From: Marinomonas profundi
Lineage (GTDB): Bacteria; Pseudomonadota; Gammaproteobacteria; Pseudomonadales; Marinomonadaceae
Assembly (NCBI RefSeq): GCF_020694005.1
Contig: NZ_CP073013.1
Coordinates: 1,870,578 to 1,934,577, forward strand
Direction of reading: 5' to 3'
Length of the DNA: 64,000 nucleotides
The notes under the pieces were generated by a model that worked only from the letters and a program-made list of their open reading frames with translations, did no database searches and was not told the DNA's origin. The position numbers and the translations under genes were made by a program. This document shows, piece by piece, positions 42,240 through 50,717 of this stretch. Numbering within the stretch: the first letter of the stretch is position 1; every line of letters starts with the position of its first letter.

Positions 42240-43561
42240 CTGAGGTATCCCCACAAAATTACGCATGCTTAGACCCCTTCGATAACTGTTGGACGAGTTG
42301 TCTGATTCCATTCCTCCAATCCTGTTTTGATATTTGGAAACGTGTCATAACAGCTCGTTTCCCAAGGTAAAAGTGTGATAGAACTCTTCGCTTGCGTAGT
42401 GTATTGGCTTGGAAGCGGTTCGCATATCCTGCCAACTCTATAACTTTACCGACTAAAACAAGCAACAGCGCAGTAAGAGTTGTTAGCAGCATTAAGTTGC
42501 TCAACCGCTGTATTTTGAATGTATAACTTAGCTCAAATCCCAAGCCGAATCGGCTGCTTTTTATATCGCGAAACCCTTCTTCAATTTGCATTCTCGTTTC
42601 ATATGCCCTGACGCAACGTTTCGCAAAAAGACGGTTCACTGGAAGAGAAGACACTAATAACCAAGGCTCTTTTGCTCCTCTTGCTGCGGTGAGTGAAGAC
42701 AAGGAAGCTCGTCTGTTTCCTTTCTGATTTATAGAATGACGTCCCTTAGGGCAGCTTTTGTAGAGAACAAACTGGTTGGTGACCGGACTCGACTGGCGAT
42801 GTTTAAGCTCTAGATGCTGAGGTTTTTGATTGGCGTTTGAGAATAAAGTGGATATACAACGCCAAGCTTGAAGCGAGTTATCATAGTACTTACGCGGCCT
42901 TCTGACTCGCCCGACATAATCCCAACCTTGCTTCACCACTTCCTCTAGCCAAGGTGTCTTAAATCCAGCGTCCGTTACAATGATGGGCTTTGCTTTACTT
43001 GGCAGCAGTGCTTTTAAAACGCTTAAAAACTGTCGATGTGTTTTAGGCTTTTCTTTTGTGAGCTTGTCATGGACTTCTTCATAAAGCGTAATAGATCGCC
43101 CCTCAAAAGCCATGCTGGCGCGAATTAGAAAGTGTTGTCCACGAGCATCCAAATCAGACCAATCCACACTAATGATTGGACGCGTTTGAATCAGAAAGAG
43201 CCGGCAGATATAAGCGTAAATCGATAATGCTTCGCGGCGTAAATTCGGGTTGGAGAGCAATCGGTCTGATTGTTTAATGCGGTGCTTTTCGTACGCTTTT
43301 GATTGGATACCTCGACCGATACTCGTCACGGTGCAAAGATTACCTTGTGCTAAGCTGAGTACACAAGCGGATAGCGCCTTGCGTCGAGTTTTATGCATAT
43401 TTGGGCTGACAAGAGGAAGGATTTTGTTCAGAATAGTGGTCGCGTTCATGGCTCTCGTGTTTGGTTGTTTTTGGCGAAATTATTGATCACCAAGGGCCAT
43501 GAACGTTCCCTTCTTACGTTAACTAATTGTTATTTATATCAAATTCGTGGGGATACCTCAG
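42240..43561. mobile_element. IS4-family insertion sequence (IS10-like ends), 1322 bp
   Basis: Terminal repeats are CTGAGGTATCCCCAC (42240-42254) and GTGGGGATACCTCAG (43547-43561), a perfect 15-bp inverse. The CTGAG start is typical of the IS10 group. Flanking 9-bp duplications are exact, and one intact transposase gene fills the element. It looks recent and complete. Confidence 0.92.
42259..43449 (-). CDS. IS4-family transposase
   Basis: A 396-residue DDE transposase. The first Asp is in PIISVDWSDLD, the second in KPIIVTDAGFKTPW, and the Y-(2)-R-(3)-E-(6)-K signature is in YETRMQIEEGFRDIKSSRFG. It fills the IS and appears intact, so the element may still move. Confidence 0.93.
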   Translation of the reverse strand: MNATTILNKILPLVSPNMHKTRRKALSACVLSLAQGNLCTVTSIGRGIQSKAYEKHRIKQSDRLLSNPNLRREALSIYAYICRLFLIQTRPIISVDWSDLDARGQHFLIRASMAFEGRSITLYEEVHDKLTKEKPKTHRQFLSVLKALLPSKAKPIIVTDAGFKTPWLEEVVKQGWDYVGRVRRPRKYYDNSLQAWRCISTLFSNANQKPQHLELKHRQSSPVTNQFVLYKSCPKGRHSINQKGNRRASLSSLTAARGAKEPWLLVSSLPVNRLFAKRCVRAYETRMQIEEGFRDIKSSRFGLGFELSYTFKIQRLSNLMLLTTLTALLLVLVGKVIELAGYANRFQANTLRKRRVLSHFYLGKRAVMTRFQISKQDWRNGIRQLVQQLSKGSKHA

Positions 43562-43570
43562 CATCTGACC
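43562..43570. repeat. Target-site duplication (right) of the IS4-family element
   Basis: CATCTGACC follows the right terminal repeat and is identical to 42231-42239. Confidence 0.9.
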
Positions 43571-43612
43571 CCAATTGCTCATCTGACTCCAATTGTTCGT
43601 TAATAACTATTT

Positions 43613-44523
43613 TTAGATAGTAGAGTACATACTATATAAATGTATTTTTCCTATTCCTAGTGATCTATCGATACTTTTGACTGGAAAGTCATAAACTGCA
43701 CTTATATTTTTTTTACGAGTGTTTTTCTTGAAATTGTTTATTAAAAACAAAGAAATTGCTATGGTCGAGGGCTTAGTTCCTAATGGAGCTAGTATGATTT
43801 TTTCATAAGCATCCCATAGTTCATCAATTTTTTGATATAAAGCATATGGGTTTAAACTTGAGCATAAAGATAAAGAGCATTGATGAGTTTTTTTAAAGTG
43901 TCTTAAATTTGACTTGATGGATCTATTCTCCCACCCTACTTTATACGCTGGAATAGCAATTAGACCAGTAATAGAGCTGTATTCTCTTCCATCATCTGAA
44001 TTTAACAATTGCCCTAATCTCATTGGTTCAAAACCAAGAGGTGCTACTATAGCTGCCTTTTCATCTAAATTCATCACTCCAAAATTTGGGAGGTGAGAAA
44101 AAATATTTTGATTTAAACTTAAATCAAAATCTATTTCTTCTGGTGTAGTAGATTCTTTCTTTTTATATTCCCTTGGCTCTAAGTAGATAATATCTATTTC
44201 GATTTCTTTAAAGCTAAGCTCTCTTAGAATATAAGTTAATTCTGGAAAATCTAGAGAAGTGGATTCTATTAATACTTTATCCCCTACCTTAGGGAAAAAA
44301 GAATTTATTTTGTTTGGGTTTATTTTTTTTCATTTATTTCAATTTCTTTTTTTGAATTTATCCATCTTATTTTTGTTTTTACCACACCTTCATTTTTTTT
44401 GATTTCTGAAATTATTTTCCTAGTTCTATCATCAATTTCAACCCCATAAAAAATATGGGTGTAATTTTTAAAATTAATATTGTTCAAAGAAGGTAGTATT
44501 TTTACTCTTTTGATTTCAATCAT
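43613..44523 (-). pseudogene. Fourth gene of the conflict operon, frameshifted at an A8 tract
   Basis: ATG 44523 opens 67 codons ending at a run of eight A on the coding strand (44323-44330), where the frame hits TAA. Reading one base back (an effective -1 shift) continues without a stop to 43613, giving a protein of about 303 residues. The C-terminal part alone could start at 44077. Two similar stretches, VAPLGFEPMRLGQLL and LAPLGTKPSTIAISL, hint at a duplicated fold element. I do not recognise the family. It overlaps the preceding ATPase reading frame by 8 bases. It may be a broken gene, or be expressed through slippage on the A tract, which contains the classic A-AAA-AAA heptamer. Confidence 0.65.
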
Positions 44524-45271
44524 AAAAACTCAACTGTATTCCGTTTTTTTCTTCTGAGTTGTAAGGGTCTTCATTTACTTTCCATTTTTTTTGAAAGTTG
44601 TTAAGTAATTTTTTGAAGTCTTCATCGCTTCCTTTGATAATGGTAGAGAAATCTGTAGAAGAAAGACTTAATTTTCGACGTTTTGTTGGGCTTATTCCAA
44701 AGTGAGATGATAATACAGGATGCAAAATATAATCATATGATTCAATGTTAGTGTCAGATTTTACTTTTGTACTTGCTTCTTCGAATAAAACTGACCAAAC
44801 AAGGCACTCATTTAATAGCTTTCTTGACTCTTTATCTAATGAGGCTAATCCTGAAATAGGAATGCTAAAATGATTTACTTCAGGTTCACTTTGAGATTTT
44901 CGTGCTTGGCTATTAAGGAATAAAATACCAAAACGTAATGCAATTCGTTTTAATAGATTTCCATGAGCTCCGAGATCTGCAATTTTATCTAATTCTAGCT
45001 TGCTTGTATATTTTGTCGCTTTTGCCTGAATATCGATAGGAATCGGATCTGCTGGAGAAAAATCATCTAATGAATCTTCGGCTTTAACAATTGCCTGATG
45101 ACAGAGCTCTATAAAGTGACGTAAATTTCCTCGGGACATCAAAGTAAATTGATCAAAACCAGAATAAATTGGACATATTCTATTAGGTGTGGCGTTATAT
45201 ATATAAATAATAACGCCTTTTAGGTTGTTTGGAATCCAGTTATCATATTTTGAGATTTCTCCATTTTTATA
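44516..45271 (-). CDS. C-terminal part of the ORC/Cdc6-like ATPase, downstream of an in-frame stop
   Basis: Directly after the TAA at 45272-45274 the same frame stays open to 44516, about 251 residues. The first possible internal start is TTG 45142 or the following ATG 45139, giving about 208 residues. MSRGNLRHFIELCHQAIVKA resembles the conserved C-terminal segment of large ORC/Cdc6-type ATPases of conflict systems. There is no ribosome-binding site of note at 45142. This is best read as the rest of the ATPase gene split by one nonsense change. It overlaps the fourth gene by 8 bases. Confidence 0.65.
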   Translation of the reverse strand, partial: YKNGEISKYDNWIPNNLKGVIIYIYNATPNRICPIYSGFDQFTLMSRGNLRHFIELCHQAIVKAEDSLDDFSPADPIPIDIQAKATKYTSKLELDKIADLGAHGNLLKRIALRFGILFLNSQARKSQSEPEVNHFSIPISGLASLDKESRKLLNECLVWSVLFEEASTKVKSDTNIESYDYILHPVLSSHFGISPTKRRKLSLSSTDFSTIIKGSDEDFKKLLNNFQKKWKVNEDPYNSEEKNGIQLSFYD

Positions 45272-46525
45272 TTATAAAAATTCCTTATGTAATATTTCCG
45301 GAAACATAGATTTAGATTTTCTATTTAATAGTGCACCATTTACAATACTAGCTTGTTTATAATTAGGGTCTAGAAAGTCACTTATGAGATAGTCAGAATT
45401 ATGAAGTTTTAGACCTGAGTCAATTAAGTTTTTAAGTTTGTTGTTTAAGGCGTTGTTTTTTAGTATATCCTCAGAAATTTCTGACATAGTTGTTTTCGGG
45501 AGTATTTTTTGTACAATAAATTTGATGTTCTTTAAATATTTATCTGATCTTCTTGTACTTATTAACTCTGGATCCGAGCAAATATCAATAAATTCTTCTA
45601 ATTCTGTTATATGATTATCTTGTATCCATTTAAGAACAAACACTTCAGCCGCTAAGTTTTCAAAGTCTTTTGAATAAATTTCGTCTAAATCAATAAGTCT
45701 AAAATCATTTCTCCCGACAATTTTCTCTTGGCTTTTTGTTTCTCTACTAACCTCGGAATGTTTTTTATGGGCTATTGAAAATATTAAGTTTTGAGAGCTG
45801 TGTTTAAGCCAAGTGTTAATTATTTTTTGTTGCTGATTTGTTAAGTTTTCAAACTCATCTACAAATATAGTGAAGATTGATTTCTGAAATACGGAGATAT
45901 TAATTGATAGTCTTTCTGTTATGAGCTTTAAACTAGACACAAGATCTATGAAGCTAGGGGGGATGCTAGAGTCTGGTGAGTTTATCCAGTTGCATAGGTC
46001 GAAATTTATATCTTCAAGCTCTTCTTTGCAATCGATAAATTTTTCTTTTTTTATGCCTAGTTTTTGTCTTATTGGCTTTGGTAATTCAAAAGAGGCTATT
46101 TTTTCTATTTCATCTTTAGAGTTGAATTTAGATCGTAAAATGTTTTCAAGCATTTTTGCAAAATCAATCAAAAGTGTTAATGTCATTAGGCTATTAAATG
46201 ATCGTTCCCATTTTTCTCCTAGTAACTTTTCATTTATATTTTGTGTGAAGAAAGTATCTGGTCTCCAATGGAAACCTATGAATTCAAAATCTTCATTTCT
46301 AATAATATCTTTTTTAGGGCTAAATGTAGTTGGATGGCAGTGATATTTTAAAAACATGGTTTTACCTGAACCTCTACCTCCAACTAAAACTGTAGGTTTT
46401 GTCCATTTTTTTAAATCAAAACGTCCTTCATTTCTTGGGTGAACAAACATCTTCCAAAGGTCATCTGGTAATTCCTCTGTACGATTTTTTGCAAATATTT
46501 CAGATAAAGATCTAATCCTACTCAT
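45272..46525 (-). CDS. ORC/Cdc6-like P-loop ATPase of a conflict system (N-terminal part)
   Basis: A 417-residue P-loop ATPase. Walker A is VGGRGSGKT (about 48-56), Walker B FTIFVDEFENL (about 218-228), and a sensor-like segment follows in LIFSIAHKKHSEVSRETKS. The N-terminus (RTEELPDDLWKMFVHPRNEG) is typical of ATPases found beside phosphoribosyltransferase-like conflict genes. Translation ends at TAA 45274-45272, but the frame continues open for about 250 more residues, so the full protein would be near 669 residues. It starts 3 bases after the PRTase-like gene. The region is markedly AT-rich compared with the core genes. Confidence 0.75.
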   Translation of the reverse strand: MSRIRSLSEIFAKNRTEELPDDLWKMFVHPRNEGRFDLKKWTKPTVLVGGRGSGKTMFLKYHCHPTTFSPKKDIIRNEDFEFIGFHWRPDTFFTQNINEKLLGEKWERSFNSLMTLTLLIDFAKMLENILRSKFNSKDEIEKIASFELPKPIRQKLGIKKEKFIDCKEELEDINFDLCNWINSPDSSIPPSFIDLVSSLKLITERLSINISVFQKSIFTIFVDEFENLTNQQQKIINTWLKHSSQNLIFSIAHKKHSEVSRETKSQEKIVGRNDFRLIDLDEIYSKDFENLAAEVFVLKWIQDNHITELEEFIDICSDPELISTRRSDKYLKNIKFIVQKILPKTTMSEISEDILKNNALNNKLKNLIDSGLKLHNSDYLISDFLDPNYKQASIVNGALLNRKSKSMFPEILHKEFL

Positions 46526-46528
46526 TAT

Positions 46529-47452
46529 TTATCTCACAGCTAAGTTTTTCCAATGCTCATCTTTATATGTAAGCAATGTTAAATTATTATTTGGGGTGGA
46601 GTTATTAAATAGGTAAGTGAGCTCCTCTTCCCCAAATCCTAAAGGATTATTGATTTTTTTATTGATTGTTTTACACAATTCAAGATATATTTTTTTGAAT
46701 TTCAAATGGCCATCTTTAGATTTTACCGTCAACATTTCATTATTTTCATTGAAAAAATTAGAACCGTTATTTATTATTTCAATTGGATGTATTTTTATAT
46801 TTTCATATTTATTGTTAAGGTATAAGTAGGAGTTTTCTATCGCGCTTAATGGACAATATATGAAGAAAAAAGGAGAACTTTCGATGTTAAACTTTTTTAT
46901 GAAAGTTTCTAGTTGTTCGCCTGTACATAGCATATCATCAATAATTATAATGGCTTTTACAATTGTTTTAGCCGTTTTTTGAAAGTCTGAACTATTAATT
47001 CGATCTATCGATAGTATAAGGCTTTTATCGAAATAATTGCGTTGTAAGTTTCGTAGAAGAGTCTGCCCGCTTTTGGCTGTTTGGTGGTCAACACTCTCAA
47101 TAGTAGTAAATCTTATTGGAATGTTCGATCTGGCGTCAGATGACGATATATCATTCATCCAGGTTGAAATATCCTTTATTTCATAAATTGAGTTATCTTC
47201 TAGTATTTGTGGTAAATGAACCTGAAGAAGGTGTGTGAAAAAAGCTTTTTCTGCATCTTGACTTCGATATATTATACTTTCAAGAATAGCACAAGCTAGG
47301 TATTTTTCAGCACCATCATTGAAATTATTGTACCAATTTAAGAGTGAAACTTTTCCAATTGCATCCCAATAATTTAAGTCTATCAAATGCTTGCATTTTT
47401 CAATTATTCTGTCACAGATTTCTTCGTGGTTTTCAGGTAATAAATCTTTCAT
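46529..47452 (-). CDS. PRTase-CE-like phosphoribosyltransferase-fold protein
   Basis: A 307-residue protein counted from ATG 47452, which overlaps the methyltransferase stop (ATGA); a longer version from 47530 would lie inside that gene. The PRPP-binding loop of type I phosphoribosyltransferases is clear: AIIIIDDMLCTGEQL (about 167-181, with Asp172-Asp173 and Thr-Gly). The C-terminal NNPLGFGEEELTYLF and STPNNNLTLLTY match the pattern of conflict-associated PRTase-CE proteins. In those systems the domain is thought to act on a nucleotide or nucleic acid as effector; the reaction is not established. Confidence 0.72.
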   Translation of the reverse strand: MKDLLPENHEEICDRIIEKCKHLIDLNYWDAIGKVSLLNWYNNFNDGAEKYLACAILESIIYRSQDAEKAFFTHLLQVHLPQILEDNSIYEIKDISTWMNDISSSDARSNIPIRFTTIESVDHQTAKSGQTLLRNLQRNYFDKSLILSIDRINSSDFQKTAKTIVKAIIIIDDMLCTGEQLETFIKKFNIESSPFFFIYCPLSAIENSYLYLNNKYENIKIHPIEIINNGSNFFNENNEMLTVKSKDGHLKFKKIYLELCKTINKKINNPLGFGEEELTYLFNNSTPNNNLTLLTYKDEHWKNLAVR

Positions 47453-48606
47453 AATATCATTGGGAACCTGTATATTTCTGAAATAGTTATATGCTTGGCT
47501 CCGACTCCTTTTGATACGGATTTTAACCAAGAAACTCCAAAACTCGACTTTAAACTTTGATAAACTTTATATCTTATAGATTCATCTTTTATTCTTATTA
47601 CAATAATACAGTCAGAAATTGCTTTTCCTCCTATATTAGAAATGTTCACTTTTCCAATAGATCTACTACCTACTCTGGCAACTAAGATATCACCTGGTAT
47701 AGAATATATGAAATCTTTAGGAGCTTCTTTGTGTTTTTTTTCTATGTTACAGTTTTCGATATTATTTGTATGTATATAGTCTATATTTAAATTTTTTAAA
47801 TATTTCCCTGAATGTTTTCCTCTAATTATTTTTGTTTCCAACTCTCTTAAAGTAGTCTTCGATATTGAAATGGGTTTGTTATAAAAATTATAATCACCTC
47901 TATTAATGAAGTCATTTTTTTGGATAGTTATTTTCTTTGTAGAACCTAACTTCGAAAGGATAATGTTTGAGTGTTTAGGTTTTTTGTTTACTATTTGGAT
48001 TATATGGGTTTTAGCTTCTGTTCCTACAAAAGATTTTGGTGGGATTTCTATGATTCTTTTAATTGTGTATTTTTTAAATAATTCTTCTCTAAACTTTTTT
48101 AGCCTTATATTAGTTAATATTCCATCTGGTATCACATAAATAAATTGAGCATCATTTTTTAAAAGCAATAGGCCATGAACTATAAATATTAATTCTGTAG
48201 GTATAAACTTTGAATTTAGTAGATATTTTAAGTTTGTTGCTTCAAGTGTTTCTCTTAACTCATCGATTAATGATGATTTTCCATATGGTGGGTTGCCGAT
48301 TACTAAATCAAAACGTCCATAGTATGAAATTATTTCTTTTATTGTCGTTTTTCTTGTACTGTCCTTTAAAATTGCAGTGCAACTGTCAATATTATTGGAT
48401 ATGTATTTTACATTTTTCGGGTCTAAATCTATAGCAACACAACTTTTTAATTTTTTTATTTTTTTTACTGCTTTAATTAGAGCTCCTTCACCTGCTCCGA
48501 TATCTATGCACGAATCAACCTCTCCCGATATTATAGAGGCCATGAATTTTGCAATATCTTCTTGTGTATAATACTGAGAAAATGTTTTTTTATCTTGAGC
48601 AGGCAT
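47449..48606 (-). CDS. N6-adenine DNA methyltransferase with specificity-like C-terminus
   Basis: A 385-residue protein. The SAM-binding motif is CIDIGAGEGALIKAV (about 33-47) and catalytic motif IV is NPPY (105-108) in DLVIGNPPYGKS. The C-terminal third resembles a type I/IIG target-recognition half: PGDILVARVGSRSIGKVNI, then KSVSKGVGAKHITISEIYRF. It lacks a nuclease domain. It is the first gene of the low-GC operon and likely marks self DNA for the system encoded behind it. The start follows only a weak ribosome-binding site. Confidence 0.83.
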   Translation of the reverse strand: MPAQDKKTFSQYYTQEDIAKFMASIISGEVDSCIDIGAGEGALIKAVKKIKKLKSCVAIDLDPKNVKYISNNIDSCTAILKDSTRKTTIKEIISYYGRFDLVIGNPPYGKSSLIDELRETLEATNLKYLLNSKFIPTELIFIVHGLLLLKNDAQFIYVIPDGILTNIRLKKFREELFKKYTIKRIIEIPPKSFVGTEAKTHIIQIVNKKPKHSNIILSKLGSTKKITIQKNDFINRGDYNFYNKPISISKTTLRELETKIIRGKHSGKYLKNLNIDYIHTNNIENCNIEKKHKEAPKDFIYSIPGDILVARVGSRSIGKVNISNIGGKAISDCIIVIRIKDESIRYKVYQSLKSSFGVSWLKSVSKGVGAKHITISEIYRFPMIL

Positions 48607-49412
48607 TATCCTTTCCTGATACTAGCTTTTTTGAATTAGGCTGTATTTTTAATTTTTTGAATTTTATAGATCTTTTCTTTTAGATCTATCTTCTATCGGT
48701 TCAAACTATATTTGACCATAGTTAATTTACAAAAATGTATTTTTTATTAATTGTAGAGGTTACCAGCTCTTTTGGTGCTATGTCATTGGTATCTAATCTT
48801 CGGTCTATTTTCAAGTCTAGTATACTTGCTCATTTTGAAATTGTGGGCACAATGAACGATCACGCAGTCCTGTCATTTGTGTTTTTACATTAATTGAGTT
48901 GGTCGTTTTTTACAGGTTAGAAAAGCAATATCTGTTTCGGATCCTATGATATTATGTATCTGATAGATCTTTTCAAATACCCGAACCATTACATTCACCA
49001 TTCTATTTTTGATAGGTAACAAAAACATTCCTGCAATTGAGTAAATTTATTTCATTGATTGAATCGTTTCTAGTTATTTAACTATTCCTTGTTAGCCTCT
49101 CATTCCGCTTTTCAAGCGTACAAACGTCAAAAGGTCTCTAGGAAATTAAATGAGTCAATCATTGCAACGGTAGCCTGTTTAATGTTCCATTAATATAGTT
49201 GTAACGCCTTAACACTGCAATTTTTACCATCCGCAGCAATTATTGCTGTGGCGGTAAGTGGAAAAGCGCTTCATTTAAAGTGTTTGCTCTATGGGCTGTA
49301 TGTGACATCCTTGATCCTTAAGTCGTCTTGACGAGCCTGTCAATTTTGCATAGCATTATTCACGAGTGCTTTGGATATCCCTGCTTTTGCAGCCCACCAA
49401 AGACAAACGAAA

Positions 49413-49448
49413 TATAAAAAAAGCCATGCATCTGCGTGGTTTTTTTTA
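49413..49448. terminator. Terminator-like hairpin with long A and T flanks
   Basis: AAAAAAGCCATGC pairs with GCGTGGTTTTTTTT around a short loop, with G-U wobbles. The stem is flanked by A and T runs, so it could stop transcription in either direction. No intact gene ends here; it probably belonged to a lost gene or protects the operon promoter. Confidence 0.55.
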
Positions 49449-49470
49449 TTCTAAAGTAATGTATTTCTCA

Positions 49471-49587
49471 TTACGAGAATAAATCACCACAGCCTTCACT
49501 ATAAGCATCACTTCCTTTTGTCGCTTCCAACATTAGAGCCAACCCGCTTTTTTGTAGCACATCTAAAACGTCTTCTTGTGGTTCGGA
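49471..49587 (-). pseudogene. C-terminal gene fragment of unknown family
   Basis: A 38-codon open piece without a proper start ends LEATKGSDAYSEGCGDLFS at TAA 49473-49471. It is cut at its 5' side just where a set of direct repeats begins. I do not recognise the parent protein, but the even codon use suggests a true relic of a lost gene. Confidence 0.35.
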
Positions 49588-49604
49588 TCAGAGCGGGTTA
49601 CTTC

Positions 49605-49670
49605 CTAAGAAAATCGTTCAGTAGCTAAGATTTTTGTTCAGTTTGGCCGTTTAGCTAAGAAAATTGTTAC
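49605..49670. repeat. Three direct repeats, possible transposon end
   Basis: CTAAGAAAATCGTTCA (49605-49620), CTAAGATTTTTGTTCA (49625-49640) and CTAAGAAAATTGTTAC (49655-49670) share a 16-base consensus at spacings of 20 and 30 bases. Arrays of this kind are transposase-binding sites at the ends of IS21- or Tn7-like elements. No transposase remains nearby. Confidence 0.5.
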
Positions 49671-50151
49671 GCTTTACTGCTTTTGAGTGTCACTTAGAGG
49701 GTTCTGCCGAACTTGAAGCAACCGTTAGGAAGGTAGAATTTCATAACGGTCAGTTATATACTTTGTAATAACACGGCTCCTTTCAATGAGGCTACTTGAT
49801 GTAGCTGATTTGCTTAGGAGTTTTTTTGTGCTCAAAGAAAGTCAGAAGCCGCTAGGGGCTGCGGGTAAAAAAGCTTTAGATCAGACTATCTTGGTTATTT
49901 TACATTCTGCCTGAAGGTTCTTTATCATTGACTGTTTGTTGTCGGTTGCAATACGTTGGTGTCAGTACTAAAATTGATCATGTAGAAGGGCTTAACATAT
50001 GACTCATTACTGGATTGTCCATATGTTCTCACGCTACCAATGATTCGCCAGTGACATCATTGTTGATGGTTAGACTAAACATTGTTTAGTCACCCTGACC
50101 CCAAAGAGCTAAAGAGCTAAAGGGCTGCCACGAACTATCATTTTTTATTTT

Positions 50152-50181
50152 AAAAAAGAGCATTTGTCACGCTCTTTTTTT
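50152..50181 (-). terminator. Terminator downstream of the 152-residue gene
   Basis: AAAAAAGAGC (50152-50161) pairs with GCTCTTTTTT (50171-50180), a perfect 10-bp stem with A and T flanks, 10 bases past the stop codon of the minus-strand gene. Confidence 0.85.
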
Positions 50182-50190
50182 ATGCCTGTT

Positions 50191-50649
50191 TTATATCATT
50201 GCGATAACTGTCCCTGGGTGGGATTTTCTATCGTAGGCACTGATAATGTCGTAATAGGTTTTGTCTTTGGATAATCTTAAAATGACCAGCCCCGTCTTGG
50301 ACTCAATAACCAGCGCGGCGTTTTCGTCTTTCACCGTGTCAACAATGACGGTTGCTCCGTCAGTGATGATAGATTCTATATAGCCCGATACTTGGCTTGG
50401 GCAGGTAATGCCAATTTCTTGGCTATGTTTTTCATAGATATGTCTAACACCAAATGCTCCCGATCTTGTTCTTCCAAAACCTGCAAAGCCGACTTTCAAT
50501 CGAATTTCTAGTTCTGGCCAGTGAGCGTTGTTTTTAGGAAAGGTGCCAAATGAAAGTGAACCGTTCGTTGTCGTAACAAAGGCGTTTTTACTTCGTTTGT
50601 GCGACATCCATTCGACTGAAAGGTCGCCATGTAGAATGGTGGTTTCCAT
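50191..50649 (-). CDS. Possible BECR-fold (barnase/EndoU/RelE-like) nuclease
   Basis: A 152-residue protein with AAGGG five bases before the ATG. The central GAFGVRHIYEKHSQEIG (His70, Lys74, His75) and the strand-rich C-terminus (LVILRLSKDKTYYDIISAYD) follow the layout of phage-type barnase/EndoU/colicin-like nucleases, which use a GxxHIxxKH motif and a late aromatic or polar residue. It has no signal peptide and no partner immunity gene that I can recognise. It lies directly behind polA on the same strand, at the edge of the accessory region. The assignment rests on pattern only. Confidence 0.45.
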   Translation of the reverse strand: METTILHGDLSVEWMSHKRSKNAFVTTTNGSLSFGTFPKNNAHWPELEIRLKVGFAGFGRTRSGAFGVRHIYEKHSQEIGITCPSQVSGYIESIITDGATVIVDTVKDENAALVIESKTGLVILRLSKDKTYYDIISAYDRKSHPGTVIAMI

Positions 50650-50717
50650 TTAATCCCTTAAGTTTAAAGTAGGCTCTTCCTTGAGCCTTGCTCGTATTCA
50701 TTTGTTATTTTAGAGCC

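Larger units (their letters stand above)
41380..43577. mobile_element. RAYT transposase unit with 20-bp inverted repeats, split by an IS4-family element
   Basis: The left end AATTGGGGTCAGATGAAAAT (41380-41399) is the exact inverse of ATTTTCATCTGACC (42226-42239) joined to CCAATT (43571-43576) after removal of the IS at 42240-43561. The unit without the IS is about 870 bases and carries one Y1-type transposase gene. A second, imperfect copy of the right-end motif (CATCTGACTCCAATTG) lies at 43580-43595. Confidence 0.75.
48607..50190. other. Gene-poor intergenic region with transposon scars
   Basis: No convincing gene is present in these 1.6 kb. The part nearest the operon (48607-49080) is AT-rich and must hold its promoter. 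A hairpin TTACC...GGTAA (49224-49257) and a terminator-like stem (49413-49448) are visible. A fragment with three direct repeats follows near 49605-49670. The rest shows only short random frames. Confidence 0.6.

Noticed and set aside
49199..49262. Hairpin near 49240 considered as an integron attC site
   Set aside because: The flanking boxes do not fit the RYYYAAC/GTTRRRY core pair, and no integron integrase or cassette array is present.
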